Assembly: GCA_010909165.1 (NCBI GenBank)
Contig: MU008173.1
Location: 186,001 to 250,000, forward strand
Direction of reading: 5' to 3'
Source of the DNA: Anthoceros angustus
Taxonomy: Eukaryota > Streptophyta > Anthocerotopsida > Anthocerotales > Anthocerotaceae
DNA length: 64,000 bases
Shown: positions 50,970 through 61,870 of the stretch, in pieces
Numbering within the stretch: position 1 is the stretch's first letter
How the letters are laid out: the number at the start of each line of letters is the position of its first letter
Made by a program: the position numbers and the translations under genes
The notes under the pieces: generated by a model
Told to the model about the DNA's origin: nothing
The model's database searches: none
What the model saw: the letters and a program-made list of their open reading frames with translations, nothing else

Positions 50970-53060
50970 AAACAATGTCAGGCGATTAGATTTGACCCTT
51001 CTGCATGTATGTGTGCATTATAGCATGCATGTGGCGTGTCACACACTTATTCTGCCATCTTCTCGTAGTATGCTCAAATATGGCCTCGATACCCATCGAA
51101 AACCCCGCTTGTCAGATATTCAACTAAAAGCCGCTTCATGTATATTCAGCCGCCTAAACATTATGGTGTTCTTGACCGATTCCTCAGGCGTTTGCATCAA
51201 AGCTATTATACGGTTTGGCTAATAGTTTGTGCACCAAGCTTTCTTGGCCTTTGATTTGCCGCAACGCAACTCCGGGTGGCGATAATGCCGGTCAACACTC
51301 TCTGGTTTGTATTCCAAATGAGGTTGTACGAAAGAACGAAGCGCCAAGCTATGGCTTTCAACACTGGACATGGTATCTCGATTTTCGAGGGCGATTGGAA
51401 AAAGAGCATCAATCAGCGATGCGCCCGACTTTCTCACAAGTACTTGTGGCGTCGACGTGCTGGTGTATAAGCACCTTGACAAGCTAGAGCGATGCATAAG
51501 GAGGTGCAGAGGTTTGCCAAGATGACATGTTAGGAAGGAGGCCGGTGGATGGACTGGAGGATTTCCCAGTTACCACCTTCTTGTGGCGGTGGAGAAGGTG
51601 GGCATTGAGGAGAATGAATTGAGTGTAATTGGAGAGGTGAGGCGGCGCGTCGCAAACTGGGATCTCACGCATCCGCATCCAGAGAATGGGTGGGATTAAA
51701 AGAACCATGTAATGCCCGTGGTTATGGGCACTAGAGAAATGGTTTTTGATGACCAATGCAAACGAGGAGCAGTGTAATGTCTCTAATAAAGTCATCATCT
51801 CTCATTCCAATAAATCGTGCCAATACCCTTGACCCTCGTTGTAAACCATCTTGTCCTCCTAGTAATGCTATTGTTGTTGTAAGGTTTGTATGCCCGTGTT
51901 GTAAACGCCCATTGTAAAACCTAACGTCCGTTGTAAACCACGCACCTGTTGTAACAGACTATGATCCGCTAAACCCTAATCAATTGTAAACCACACTTGA
52001 AGGTTTTACAATGAGTAATGAATCAATTTTGAAGTCCTAGCTAAAATCGGTTTGTGTTGTAACCCAAGAGCCCTCGTTGTAAAATCGCTGCTATGCCACG
52101 TCATATGAAAACCAAATCCCCATAGTAAATCACCGTAACCTACGTAGTAGCGAATGGCTATACGTGAAAATAATACTTGAACCATGAACACTCGTTGTAA
52201 AATGAAACTTGCCTGAAATCTCTCCTCGCTCTAAAAAATAGCCACTGGTAAAAGACCCGTTTTCCTAGTAGTGCAAGGTCTTTGTACTTCACCACGTTAG
52301 TGGCGGTGAAGTTCGAGCCTCGATGTACCGGTCGACGCTGAACAGATGGACTGCAGGATGCGACTGCAACTTGTCGCATGTGGACTTTGAGCTTACGGCA
52401 GCCGGCAGGAGCCACTAGACCAAATCCTATGCATTGACAACACCATTTACAAGGTGGATTGTTGTGGAAGGCTTTCAGCTTATTACCTGGATGTCGCGAC
52501 TGAAGGCGCGTAGGTCGTCCATGCGAATGTGCTCATCAATGATGATACTTGAGGGAGTCCGGTGTCCTTCAAGTGGTCTAATAGTCGCTCGCATAAGGAC
52601 CGTGCATGGTTGTGTGAGCATCGTGGAACTCCCGACTTCGTTCACACCATTAACGGGGGCTTGAAGATCTGGAAGCGGGACATGAGCTCTAGATCAGTCT
52701 GGACATTTGTGTCTCGAAGGCCGAGCGATATCATCCAGTGGTCAAACCGTTGAGTGGGTGAAAGTTATTTGTTCATAAAACTACATTTTGTTAAATATAT
52801 AATGACGTGGCATGTTGTTTGTAAAGGATGTTATAAACGGTATTTGTTAAAGACGTTGTAAACCATGTTTGTGATAGATGTGGTTTTAAATTGTGCAAGA
52901 CTTGATTTTTTGGAATAATACCATTTATGAAAATATCTATGAATAGATTTATTATTTGCTGATGTGCCAAGTTCGTTGCAAATGATGTTGTAAATATGTT
53001 TATTTGGATCTATGTTAGTCATGGGATTATCTATTTTGTTTGCGATGCTTCGAGCACTAG
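50970..53060. repeat. 2-kb segmental duplication, first copy (spans CACTA right end)
   Basis: The stretch including the CACTA right terminus, its outer flank (CACGTTAGTGGCGGTGA) and an AT-rich part (AAATATCTATGAATA...TTATTATTTGCTGA) matches 53,590-55,240 in order. Host-side flank is included, so the duplication covers more than the transposon end. Confidence 0.75.
51830..52210. repeat. right subterminal repeat array of the CACTA element
   Basis: Repeated CGTTGTAAA motifs, about ten copies, facing the terminal inverted repeat at 52,248-52,273; the mirror of 34,685-35,285. Confidence 0.8.
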
Positions 53061-53589
53061 CCATCGCCATGGAGGCCTCACCATGCCTGACCTTCCTCGG
53101 AGTTGGGCCCTCAATTTTGGCCTCTCGATTCTTAATGCACGGGACTCCCCTTGGAAGCCTTCGTCTCGAGTGTTGAGGAGGGGCCTTCCCCTTGCGGGTC
53201 TCTCTCGGCGGGCTAGGATTCTTTCCTCGAGGCTAGGAAGCCATGCCCTTTTTCCTCTTTCTCTAAGGAAGTTGCGTGGCCTTCAAGCCTCTCTCTAGGA
53301 GAAGCAATTTACAAGCGCAAAGGCCTCCTTGGACTCCTCCATTCCGGTCTTGGCCGCTGCGTTCCTCGTAAGGGGGCAGCTCTTAGCCCTGCCTTGCATC
53401 TCAGCGTTCGAATCGCACCGCATCCTTTTCGACCGCTGGCGAGGGTCGCACCTGTTTGGCTCATCCTCCCGGCCTCTTCTCTTTCTCGTGCGGTGGAGCC
53501 GCCATTCGGATCCCATTTGGCCCGTTGTCCCGTGCGGGGCAACATGTTACTCGCATGGCGCCGTTCGCGGCGTTATACACTAGTTGATA

Positions 53590-55240
53590 AGCATGCTTCA
53601 GGCGATTAGACCTTTCCTTTAAGGATGTTGTCATAAGCATCAGTATCGCAATGACACTTTATTCTGTGATCTTCGCAGTGGTTTCCATCGATGGTCACGA
53701 TACTGAAAGTTGTATTTGTTCAATAATAGCCGCTCATGCATATTGTGAAATTATTATGTGCTCATGACCCATGTTGTTTATGACAATGAGCATGTTGTTT
53801 GCCATTGAAGTTTGTGCGTACCGCTTGGCCTTTGATTTGCCGACCAAACCTCGATGAGTGATAACTATTGTCAACACTTGGTTTTAAAGCCCACCGAGGT
53901 AGTACTTGTAAGAACGGAAGCGCCAAGCTATGCAAGCTTTGACATGGTATTATGAGACGACAGAAGAACTGTCAACTTAATCGATGCTCACCCCTTTCTC
54001 ACAATACTTGTAGCGCCCGGGCCTGTATAAGCACTTTGACAAGCCTGCGGTAATCGATGTCAGGTGAGGTTTGCCTCAGCGATGTATGTCTAAGGGAGCG
54101 GGTGGATGGACTCCGGGAGGATTTCCGCCACACCTTTCTCTAAGGACCTGGGAGTAAGCTAGGAGAAGAATTGACGTAATTGAGAGGTGAAGGCCCTCCA
54201 AACGGGGACCTTCACGCATCCGCATCTCCAGAGTTGGGATTAGCCATGTAATGCCCCTTGGTTCCATAGAGAAATGGTTTTGATGACCAATGCAAACGAG
54301 GAGCGGTGTAATGTCCTCCTTAAAGTCATCACTCATTCCAATAAATCGCAATACCCTTGACCTCGTTGTAAACTACTCACTCCTAGTAACCCATTGTCTG
54401 TAAGGTTTGTATGCCCGTGTTGGACGCCCATTGTAAAACCCGCTCCTGCGTTGCGCAACACTATGTAACCGCATCATGATCCGCTAGCCCTAACGTTGTA
54501 AACATACACTTGTGTTTTACAAATGTGAGTCGTAGTAACCTGCATTAATTGTGTCCTAGCTAAAACGGTTGTGTTGTATACCTGCAAGAGCCTCAACAAA
54601 ATCGTATCATACGGCCATATGAAGACCCGGATCCCCCATAGTAAATCACCGTCAACCTCTTGTGTAAAGCGGCGGAAGGATGGCTACACGTGAAATACAA
54701 GTACTCTCCATGAACACTGTAAAAATGCTTGCCCGAAATCTTCCTCGCTTGGGAACATAGGACGTAAAAGACCCGCTTCTCTAGTAGTGAAGGGTGCAAA
54801 GCCTATCACCACTTAGTGGCGGTGATTCAGCCCTTCGCGTAGTTTCCAAATGGACCTATGTTATGCGACTAATTGCGCCATGTGGACTTAGCTAGTGGTA
54901 GGTAGGCCACTTTCAAATCCACGATCACATTATCATTGGTACAAGGTGGTAGTTCGGGACTAGGACTTTCACCTTTTATTTTGGGTTGTTCCTTCTGGTG
55001 TAGATGGGATTCCCCATCCGCCTAATGCCTACTCTTCTCTTGTGTCCGTGTCACATGCTATAGTGGTTGTAAAACGAATGAAAACTATTTTATAGAAATA
55101 TCTATAAATAAATTTATTATTTGCTGACATGACAAAGTTCATTGCAAATATTGTTGTAAAATGGTTTCTCAAATTTATGTTATGTTATTGGATTATTAAT
55201 TTTTATTGTATATTTACTGGCTTGGCACATGCATCGTAAC
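53590..55240. repeat. 2-kb segmental duplication, second copy
   Basis: Diverged, indel-rich copy of 50,970-53,060. It contains a second CACTA right end, CTAGTAGTG ending at 54,789, with GTAAAAGACCCG before it, and the same CACCACTTAGTGGCGGTGA flank after it. The sequence 53,070-53,300 between the copies is not duplicated. Confidence 0.75.
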
Positions 55241-56400
55241 TATGGTTGTAAAATATAGAAGCCCGATTTTTTCATGAATTTTGTCATTATGTGCCAAAAT
55301 CCATGAAGAAATATATTATTTGTCGATGTGGCATGTTTGTCGCAAATGCCGTTGTAAAATTGTGGAAGAGACCTTTTCCTTATGCACCAACTTCCCGGCC
55401 CATTTTCCCGCTCCACTGCCTCACCGGCTCCCCAAGTCTCCATGCTACTAATTGGAAGCATGGTTCTCACGCTAGTCATAGTGCTCGTTGGCACTATGAA
55501 GGACGGGCCACAAACAAAGTGTTCATCCGGACACCATCGCTGTCCAGTGTGACAGCATCCAGGTTCTTGTCCAAAAAACCCAAGATCTGCGAGATTGCAA
55601 GTGAGCTTGCATTCTGTATTTGTGCCTAGGCAACGATTATGGTGGCGCCATCTTCAAGATGAGGAGACGGCAGTGGCGGGGCCAGAATTGAAGGCTCCAT
55701 GGCCGTGAGTGGTAGCGGAGCTTCCATGGCTTTCCTCCACAGTGAGAAGAAGAAGAAGATAGGATATGAGATTTGCACAAGGACTAAATAAGCCGAAGGC
55801 CTATAACGACATTTATTATTAACCCTAAAACTATGCTTGGCTTCGATGTGAGTAGATCACGACAAGGCCAAGCTCCCGTCTGTGATTGGTCGTGGCCTGG
55901 CAGTGGCAGGCTATTGAAGACTGGTGGGGCCGGTGGAGGGTTATTGCAGGCCCGATCACCTGACCAGCCTAGGCATTGGAAACCAGATCATCAAAGAGGC
56001 CGACCTGGCATGGCGTAGTGCGGCTGCCAAGTCTTGCGGGAGGACGCGGTCAAGAGGGAGGAGAGGGCCTAGCCCAGTTCTAACCCAGCCCGAGCCATGG
56101 CAGCGTTTATTTCCAAACGTTTCTCCAACCTTTTCTCTTTGATTTTGTGTCCTAGAATGCTCCGTTGTTTTTCTCAATGGCACAGGCAAATGCATTTCGG
56201 AATTCTTTATCGAACTACCCAAAAGAACTGATTTACCGACATCTAAATTGATCGCAATTGACGAGTAAAAGGTCCACAAGGCACAATATGAGTAGCTTAA
56301 ACATTTTGGGGTGAAGGAAAAAGATCAACACATTTAAGTAATAGTCTCACATCAAAGCCATGTACTAGCTCATTACTCTAGACAGACAATCACCCAGGTT
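55240..56400. other. no recognised gene
   Basis: Further GTTGTAAA motifs occur at 55,080-55,360, in the same style as the CACTA subterminal arrays. From 55,620 to 56,400 I see nothing coding. Confidence 0.5.
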
Positions 56401-57760
56401 ATCATTCGTCAACTGAGTTGCAACCAAGGGCTCAATGATGCTTCCTAATATGACACCATGGCTGATGATTTCTATAGGACACGCCATCGATATATCCGAC
56501 AAAGAGCAACTTATGTGCGCGGGCATCGAATTTGTCAGTCTTGGGGTCATGGAGCTAAGGACGCTTCTCCTTGGGGATCTAGGAGTAGGCATCAGCTCCA
56601 AAGGTCCGAAGGTGAGTGAGGGATGGCCAACTGCCAGTCCAAGACTCGAAGGGAGTCTGGTTCAGGAGCGGAGAGGTGGGCAGCCGGTTCAGGAGGTGTG
56701 TTGCAGTAGAGAGTGCCTCTGTCCAGTAGCCACGTGACAGAGTCGCAGGTGAGAGCATGGCCCTGGCCACCTTCTGTAACGAAAGATTGCAGTTTTCGGC
56801 AACACCGTTTTGAGCGTGGGCATAGGGGACAGTCACTTGTCAAGTGATGCCTCTCTCGGTCAAATAGGAATGAAACTCTCCGAACATAAATTCACCTTCT
56901 CCATCCGAGCATACACATTTAAGTTTGTAGCCAGTCTAAAGTTCAGCCATCACATGAAACTCCCTGAACTTCACGAAAGCTTCACTTTTGAGGCGAAGGA
57001 AATAAGTGTGCATCATTTGGGACTTGTCATCAACGACAGGCATGAAGTAAGAGGCTGCTCCGAACGACTGTGTGGACATGGGCCCGCAAAGGTCGATGTG
57101 CACCAACTGGAGCAACTTAGTAGCACGATGAGTGGAAGCACGTGGATAAGGAGCCTCTTTGCTTTTTCCTAGCAGACAGCTTTCGCAGAAGAGGGAGTCA
57201 CTGAATTCGGGGAGGGGCTCCGCATATAGTTGTCTTGCTTGCATCTCCTTCATACGCTTCAGACTGGGATAGCCTAGGCGTAAGTGCTATCACTTGGTTA
57301 CCTTTGCCTTGGTTGAGGTCTGAGCCAATTGGGTTAAGATCCGAGGGTCACGGTTGCTTCGAGAGTGTACAGCCGGTCTTCCTTTTCTCCGCACCCGATA
57401 ACCGCTTGGGGCTTCTCATATAGGCAAATCTCGCACTTCTGGGCCTTGAAGTGTATCTCATGTTGTCTGTCATTTGTCAGGCTGCTGATTGAAACAAGGT
57501 TCTTGCCTACCTTTGGGACATAGAGCACATCTGTGAGGGTGATGATGCTGTCAGTCTTGCACGCTAGGGTGACAGTACCGGTGCCGAGCACCTCGATAGA
57601 CCTGTTGTGGGCCACATAGATCAGCCCTCTCTCAGGTAGTGGCCTGTAGGCTGAGAAGCAGCGGTGGTCCTTGCAGATACAAGTGTGCGGAGGCACCGCT
57701 GTCCTGGTACCGTGATGAACAGCTGCTGTTGGCCGTAGAAAGTGTTGTAATTAGAATCCT
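56400..57760 (-). mobile_element. Ty1/copia fragment: protease and integrase
   Basis: Minus-strand order: aspartic protease site DSGAS at about 57,690-57,702, then DVLYVPKVGKNLVSISSLTN (57,560-57,480), the pre-integrase zinc region with SLFCESCLLGKSKEAPYPRA (57,200-57,130), the integrase core with HIDLCGPM (57,110-57,090) and PYAHAQNGVAEN (56,830-56,795), and the integrase C-terminus LLFVGYIDGVSYR near 56,500-56,460. Frameshifts lie after the protease site and a stop after ADAYS. Reverse transcriptase and RNase H are missing on the 3' side. Sequence differs from the 20.6-kb copia, so it is a separate lineage. Confidence 0.85.
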
Positions 57761-58877
57761 CGGTGCCCTTTGCATGACGTGAACAACACCTTGGGGGCCC
57801 TACCTTCTCGGCTCCCCGGCTTGCTTGCTCCTACACTCTCGTTCACAGTGTCCGGGGCATTGGCTCAAGTGGCAATTTCCTTTTCACCTAGAATTGGAAG
57901 GTGCAGAGGAGGGTGCCCCGTCTCCTGGCTTTCGCATGCCTTGCCAATTCCTGTGTCTTGGATTTCTTGGATTCCTTTGGTCGGGTCTAGAAGTGAACAG
58001 CACCTGCGCTGGTGAGGCATTCTTGGAGGAAAGCCTGGAAGAATCCTCCTCAATGAAAGTGGCGATGACCTCTGTTCCGTTTGCTGATGTATGCCAGAAC
58101 GATCACGGACAACGTGCACGTTCTAGCCATACACAAAAGATGTTTATTACAAGAAGAAAAACGAGCACATAAGCGCTAGCACAAAAACGGTTATTGTAAC
58201 CACCCATTAACACGTCTAGGGTTTTCACAACCCCCGGTATATTCTAATGTTAAATAACTAAGCACGTGATTTCCAACACTCCCTCTCATTAGATATACGG
58301 CTGAACCATTGAACGGATAAACAACTCCCAAACAATGGATAAGACTAGATATTGTGAACGCCCTTTCGCCACTGTAGCTCCAGTAAACCAACACTGCAAC
58401 CTCGCAAGTGGCTGCAAGGCTTTGTCGTCCTCAGCCATGGCACGCTTAACAAGCCCGCCCAAAAACTTGTCAGCTTCAGAGGACACGGACTACATGAGCG
58501 CTTCAGAGGAGCTTGCTGGTGTGAAAGGACAATCAAGATTCGTGATAGCCCCAGCAATCCTTGCTTAACAACTGCATCTGCAATGACAGCGACCCTCCCC
58601 CATGCCCTTTGCATCCTGAAGCTGTCCCGACTTGGAGAACAGCTGAAAGGAGTGACGCCAAGGCGATGGAGAGGTACTGGCAGAGGTTGCTACACGAGTC
58701 TGAGACAAGGGAGGACAGGCTTGCTCGAGAACTGGACAGCATGAAGCGAGCAATGGCATCTTCGTCTCGCCGCACTGCCTATCCTGACTACACCAACGGG
58801 AGAACTAGGATGGAGAAATTGTCTGAGGGACTTGACAACATTGTCTTACCAGAAAAATTCACTCCAAAGGCCTTCAG

Positions 58878-59295
58878 GCTCCCTGTAGGGCATATGAGCA
58901 AGGTCAGGAGAGTGATCACAGATGGGAACTATGGTCTAACGACCCACGTAATTTTGAGGTATACATCCGTCGACAACCAAGATTATGTACAAAGTGTAAC
59001 TGGGTATGGCGGAAGTGGACATCGGGCAACTTTATCTCCTTCTATGGTGAGCTCAGCAGCATATCTAAATTCTAGTCCCACTATTGTTGTGGTGTGATCA
59101 ACTGCTTTCTAACGACTCTTCTCAATATACCTAACAGTCTCGAAAGACAAAATGTATGAAGAGGCTGGCATCGACTGGATGGAGGAGGACGAGGAGGCAT
59201 CAAGCGAGGAGCTTATAGAAATACTAAGAGAAAGAAAGGAGAACAAAGCTATGCCCTTGTCTTCTACAAGTTCTGAAAGTGAACAAACATATTAG
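58878..59295 (+). CDS. unrecognised spliced gene fragment with CxxC motif
   Basis: Two putative exons join in frame: about 58,878-59,046 and 59,138-59,295, with a 91-bp GT-AG phase-1 intron. The joined piece reads CRAYEQGQESDHRWELWSND, then FEVYIRRQPRLCTKCNWVWR, KWTSGNFISFYV, and after the junction SKDKMYEEAGIDWMEEDEEA, ending SSTSSESEQTY. It has a C-x2-C pair, a Trp-rich core and an acidic C-terminus. The upstream part (frame from about 58,561, with a coiled Glu/Arg-rich stretch WQRLLHESETREDRLARELD) could belong to an earlier exon in another frame. I do not recognise the family; it could equally be host gene or retroelement. Confidence 0.3.
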
Positions 59296-59323
59296 ACAGA
59301 CGCACCTAGAATAGGCCTCTAGT

Positions 59324-59743
59324 TTAGGTAGATGTAAGGAGTGGTTCTAAGACACCTAGTGCTTCTTTAAACTGATGGTGCTTCAACTTGGGTAAGGCCT
59401 TGGTAAGTAGGTCTGCTACATTCAGCTCAGTAGGAATGTATTCCAGCTTGACCTGTTTAGTCTCTACAGCATGCCTAATGAAGTGATGGTGAACCTCTAT
59501 ATGCTTGGTTCGAGCATGAAAAACTGGATTCTGAGCTAGGGCTAGGGCTGACTGATTGTCGCAAAAGATAACGATTGGTTCCTTCTGTCCTTGACCCATG
59601 TCTGAAAGTAACACGATAATTTTTGAAGGGGGTGAATAATCTCGAAGGGGGTTTTTTGCAAATAATCTCTGAAGGAGGTTTTTGATGGGCCCTAAAAATG
59701 CTTTTTGAAGGCATTGAAAAAACGGTTCAAAAAAAGGTGTCAA
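59324..59743 (-). mobile_element. Ty1/copia fragment: RNase H end
   Basis: Reads IFCDNQSALALAQNPVFHAR, TKHIEVHHHFIRHAVETKQV, LNVADLLTKALPKLKHHQF, the conserved 3' end of copia RNase H with its CDNQSA and ARTKHIE motifs. It lies upstream (in minus sense) of the protease-integrase fragment, so it belongs to a different copy. The first part of the frame (59,743-59,600) is not copia-like and marks the break. Confidence 0.88.
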
Positions 59744-59759
59744 TGCTAAAGAAAGTTAC

Positions 59760-60240
59760 TACTTTCCATCCAAAGAATGTTTGGGGGAATGGTGGTCGAA
59801 CTCAACCTAGGGAATAAATGCAAAGTAGGAACGGGTGAGGACGGGCTGCTCGCCGAGAAGGGACGATCAGAACTCAGCTTTTGGGAGAAAAATGTGGTTT
59901 AGGAAGGACACAACAAAAGCCACGGACAACAGATTTCTAACACATTAACATCAAGAACTGACATTAAATTAACTCCTGGGACCCCTGCAAAAATGAGATT
60001 TCATTTTCACTCATCCCCGTAGTTCAATCATCACCGGGTCCAGCCTTTCTCCGAGATTGTCATCACTATCTTCACCGCACTTTGACTCGCAGTTGTATGA
60101 AGCCACGCAACTCGCAGAGCTTATCCCTTTATCGCTTTGTCCACCGTGACATAGATGTTTCCGCAAGGCTCAACACAAACCCATAGTACAGATGACCGTT
60201 TCATCTACAAATACCTCAGATGTTTTTCGTAATGGACCAC
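59760..60240. other. no recognised gene
   Basis: No coding sequence is supported in this stretch. Confidence 0.5.
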
Positions 60241-60244
60241 ACGC

Positions 60245-60722
60245 TTGGGCTGCTGGGGCCAACGTGGTGCGAGGCGCCGGCCGGCCGCCCTCCAGCGCCA
60301 CCCTTTGGCCCATCGAATGGGTGTTGTGCAGGCGGGCGCCGCCGGCCGGGCGCCAAAGCGCACTACCCGAGGGAGGCCCGACGGTGGCGCGGAGGGCGGG
60401 CGCCGCCGGCCGCCGGCCACATGTCGGGCGGGCGCTGGCCCGGCGTCCGCCCGCACCACTGTCGGCAGCTGGCAGGAGGCGCTGGCCGGCCGCTTTTCCT
60501 CCCGCCGCCACCCCTGTGGTGGCGCGGGTCACGGCATGCCCCGGCATCTTGCCGCACACCGACGGGTGCTCGGGGTGAGGGCGTGGCGCTGGCCGCTTGG
60601 TTTCTCTCAGGCGCCTACCCGCTCGGGCCCGGACGGGTGACGACCCGTGGCGCGCCGAGGGAGGGCGCTCACCAAGCACCCTTCTTCCGCGGGCCACCCG
60701 CTTGTGGGCGCCCGAGAATGGT
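60245..60722. mobile_element. GC-rich island
   Basis: About 480 bp rich in GGCGCCGGCCGGCC, GCCGCC and GGCGGGCG motifs. Long overlapping frames on both strands (one 342-codon minus-strand frame crosses it) are due to composition. Similar in style to 49,250-49,800 and, like it, located within or beside decayed transposon genes. Confidence 0.4.
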
Positions 60723-60727
60723 GCCGG

Positions 60728-61870
60728 GATGACGCCCACGTGTTGCAATACCGCTCCTTTCGGTGGAAAAGTATAGATATTCTTCACGACCATCTCGGAT
60801 TGCATGCAAGAATTGAAGGATGTGGAGGTCTGTCGAAACTTCCCGAGGAGTTTTGCCATTTCATATTTGAGATCAATAATTGGAAGGGCTTGGAGAATGA
60901 GCAGCCGGGCTTTAGCATAAGGACTTGGTAAGAGGGACTCCACGTTTTCAACGTTCCATCGACTGAAAAGCAGGTCCAGTACGAGATCGAAGGACGTAAT
61001 GTTCTTGACATGCGTGGTTATCTGCGGGGAAGGAGATACACTTTGCTTGTCATGAACGTCCCCCGTGGCTTTGACATCGGTCCTATGGACAAGCGCATGG
61101 ATTTGGCCATGTTGGGAACAAATTTTCAGAGTTTTGAAGACAAGACCACCAGCAAGGAGTTCAGGCTTATCGTCTTGCATGGAGTTGAAGAAGCCCACAC
61201 AATGTGGAGTCTATGAAATTGTGGGAAGGAGGCATGGTGTCCTTCATCCGGGACAAGACAAACATGAATAACGACAGAGGGATTTGAGACCCGTCGAGTA
61301 CGTGATGTTGGATGGTGTCTAAAAGCAAGTTGTGCGAGAGACGGGTTCCTATGATGCCTAACGCCATGCATGGGACTTTCAACAATGGAAGGATGCTTAT
61401 TGGGCACCCCATCATCGCAAGAAGTCGGGTCCACCCATCGCACGCACAAGTCGGGTGGTATGCCCTTACCAACGCCCGCTAGGCCTTATGACAAAACTTG
61501 TCAAAACATTCTCCGTGGAAGGAGATTGCTGTGGATGCGCAGGAGTGCACGACAACATTGGCAGCACCGCTATGTGGCCGGAATCGCATCATGCGATTAG
61601 CCGATTTGAGGTGCGCTGGGTACATTGAACAACGACACATGGTGTACAAGTCCTACCAGACGCAGAGAGGAAGAGCTAACGTTTGAGCCGCATCGCAGGG
61701 GTCCATCCCAGTTCTGGGCAAAGGAGGTTTGCATAAGTGAGAAGGATTGCCTTACAGCCCAAGTGGTTGCATTGAGTGCCAGAAGGTTGAAGACCATGAC
61801 CGGGCGACCTTTTGGATGAGGGGTCAAGAAACCCTAGATGTTGTAGTAACTACACCGACGGTGGCCCATG
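60728..61870 (+). pseudogene. methyltransferase-like pseudogene (family copy 5, plus strand)
   Basis: Order as in the 42-43 kb copy but on the other strand and clearly diverged: VQYEIEGRNVLDMRGYLRGR followed by RYTLLVMNVPRGFDIGPMDK (60,970-61,095, compare IVDMRASLDSKYTLMVMDVP), FNNGRMLIGHPIIARS (about 61,378-61,425, compare FNNGRWVIGHDNIV), then LVKTFSVEGDCCVDAQECTT, TLAAPLCGRNRI near 61,497-61,590 (compare DACAGSGSTTMAALLCGRNCI), and a tail with ISEKDCLTAQVVALSARR (compare LSEKGLSQAQVVSLGSS). Stops and frameshifts are frequent. The shared order over five blocks is the main evidence for homology. Confidence 0.6.

Larger units (their letters stand above)
34666..52273. mobile_element. CACTA (En/Spm-type) DNA transposon, 17.6 kb, with nested repeats
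   Basis: The left end reads CACTACTAGGAAAACGGGTC and the right end is its reverse complement. The inverted ends agree over 26 bp with one mismatch, and CAA flanks both sides. Subterminal regions (34,685-35,280 and 51,830-52,210) are dense in TTACAACG/GTTGTAAA motifs, the typical transposase-binding arrays of this superfamily. The inside holds coding-like sequence at 35.6-36.5 kb and 44.7-47.5 kb, a 3.3-kb tandem duplication, and a decayed gene of another transposon-associated family at 48.3-50.5 kb. I could not identify an intact TNP2-type transposase, so the element is probably non-autonomous or dead. Confidence 0.85.

Noticed and set aside
60170-61198. 342-codon minus-strand frame, the longest open frame of the window
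   Set aside because: It spans a GC-rich island and the antisense of a methyltransferase-like pseudogene that reads on the plus strand; composition explains its length.
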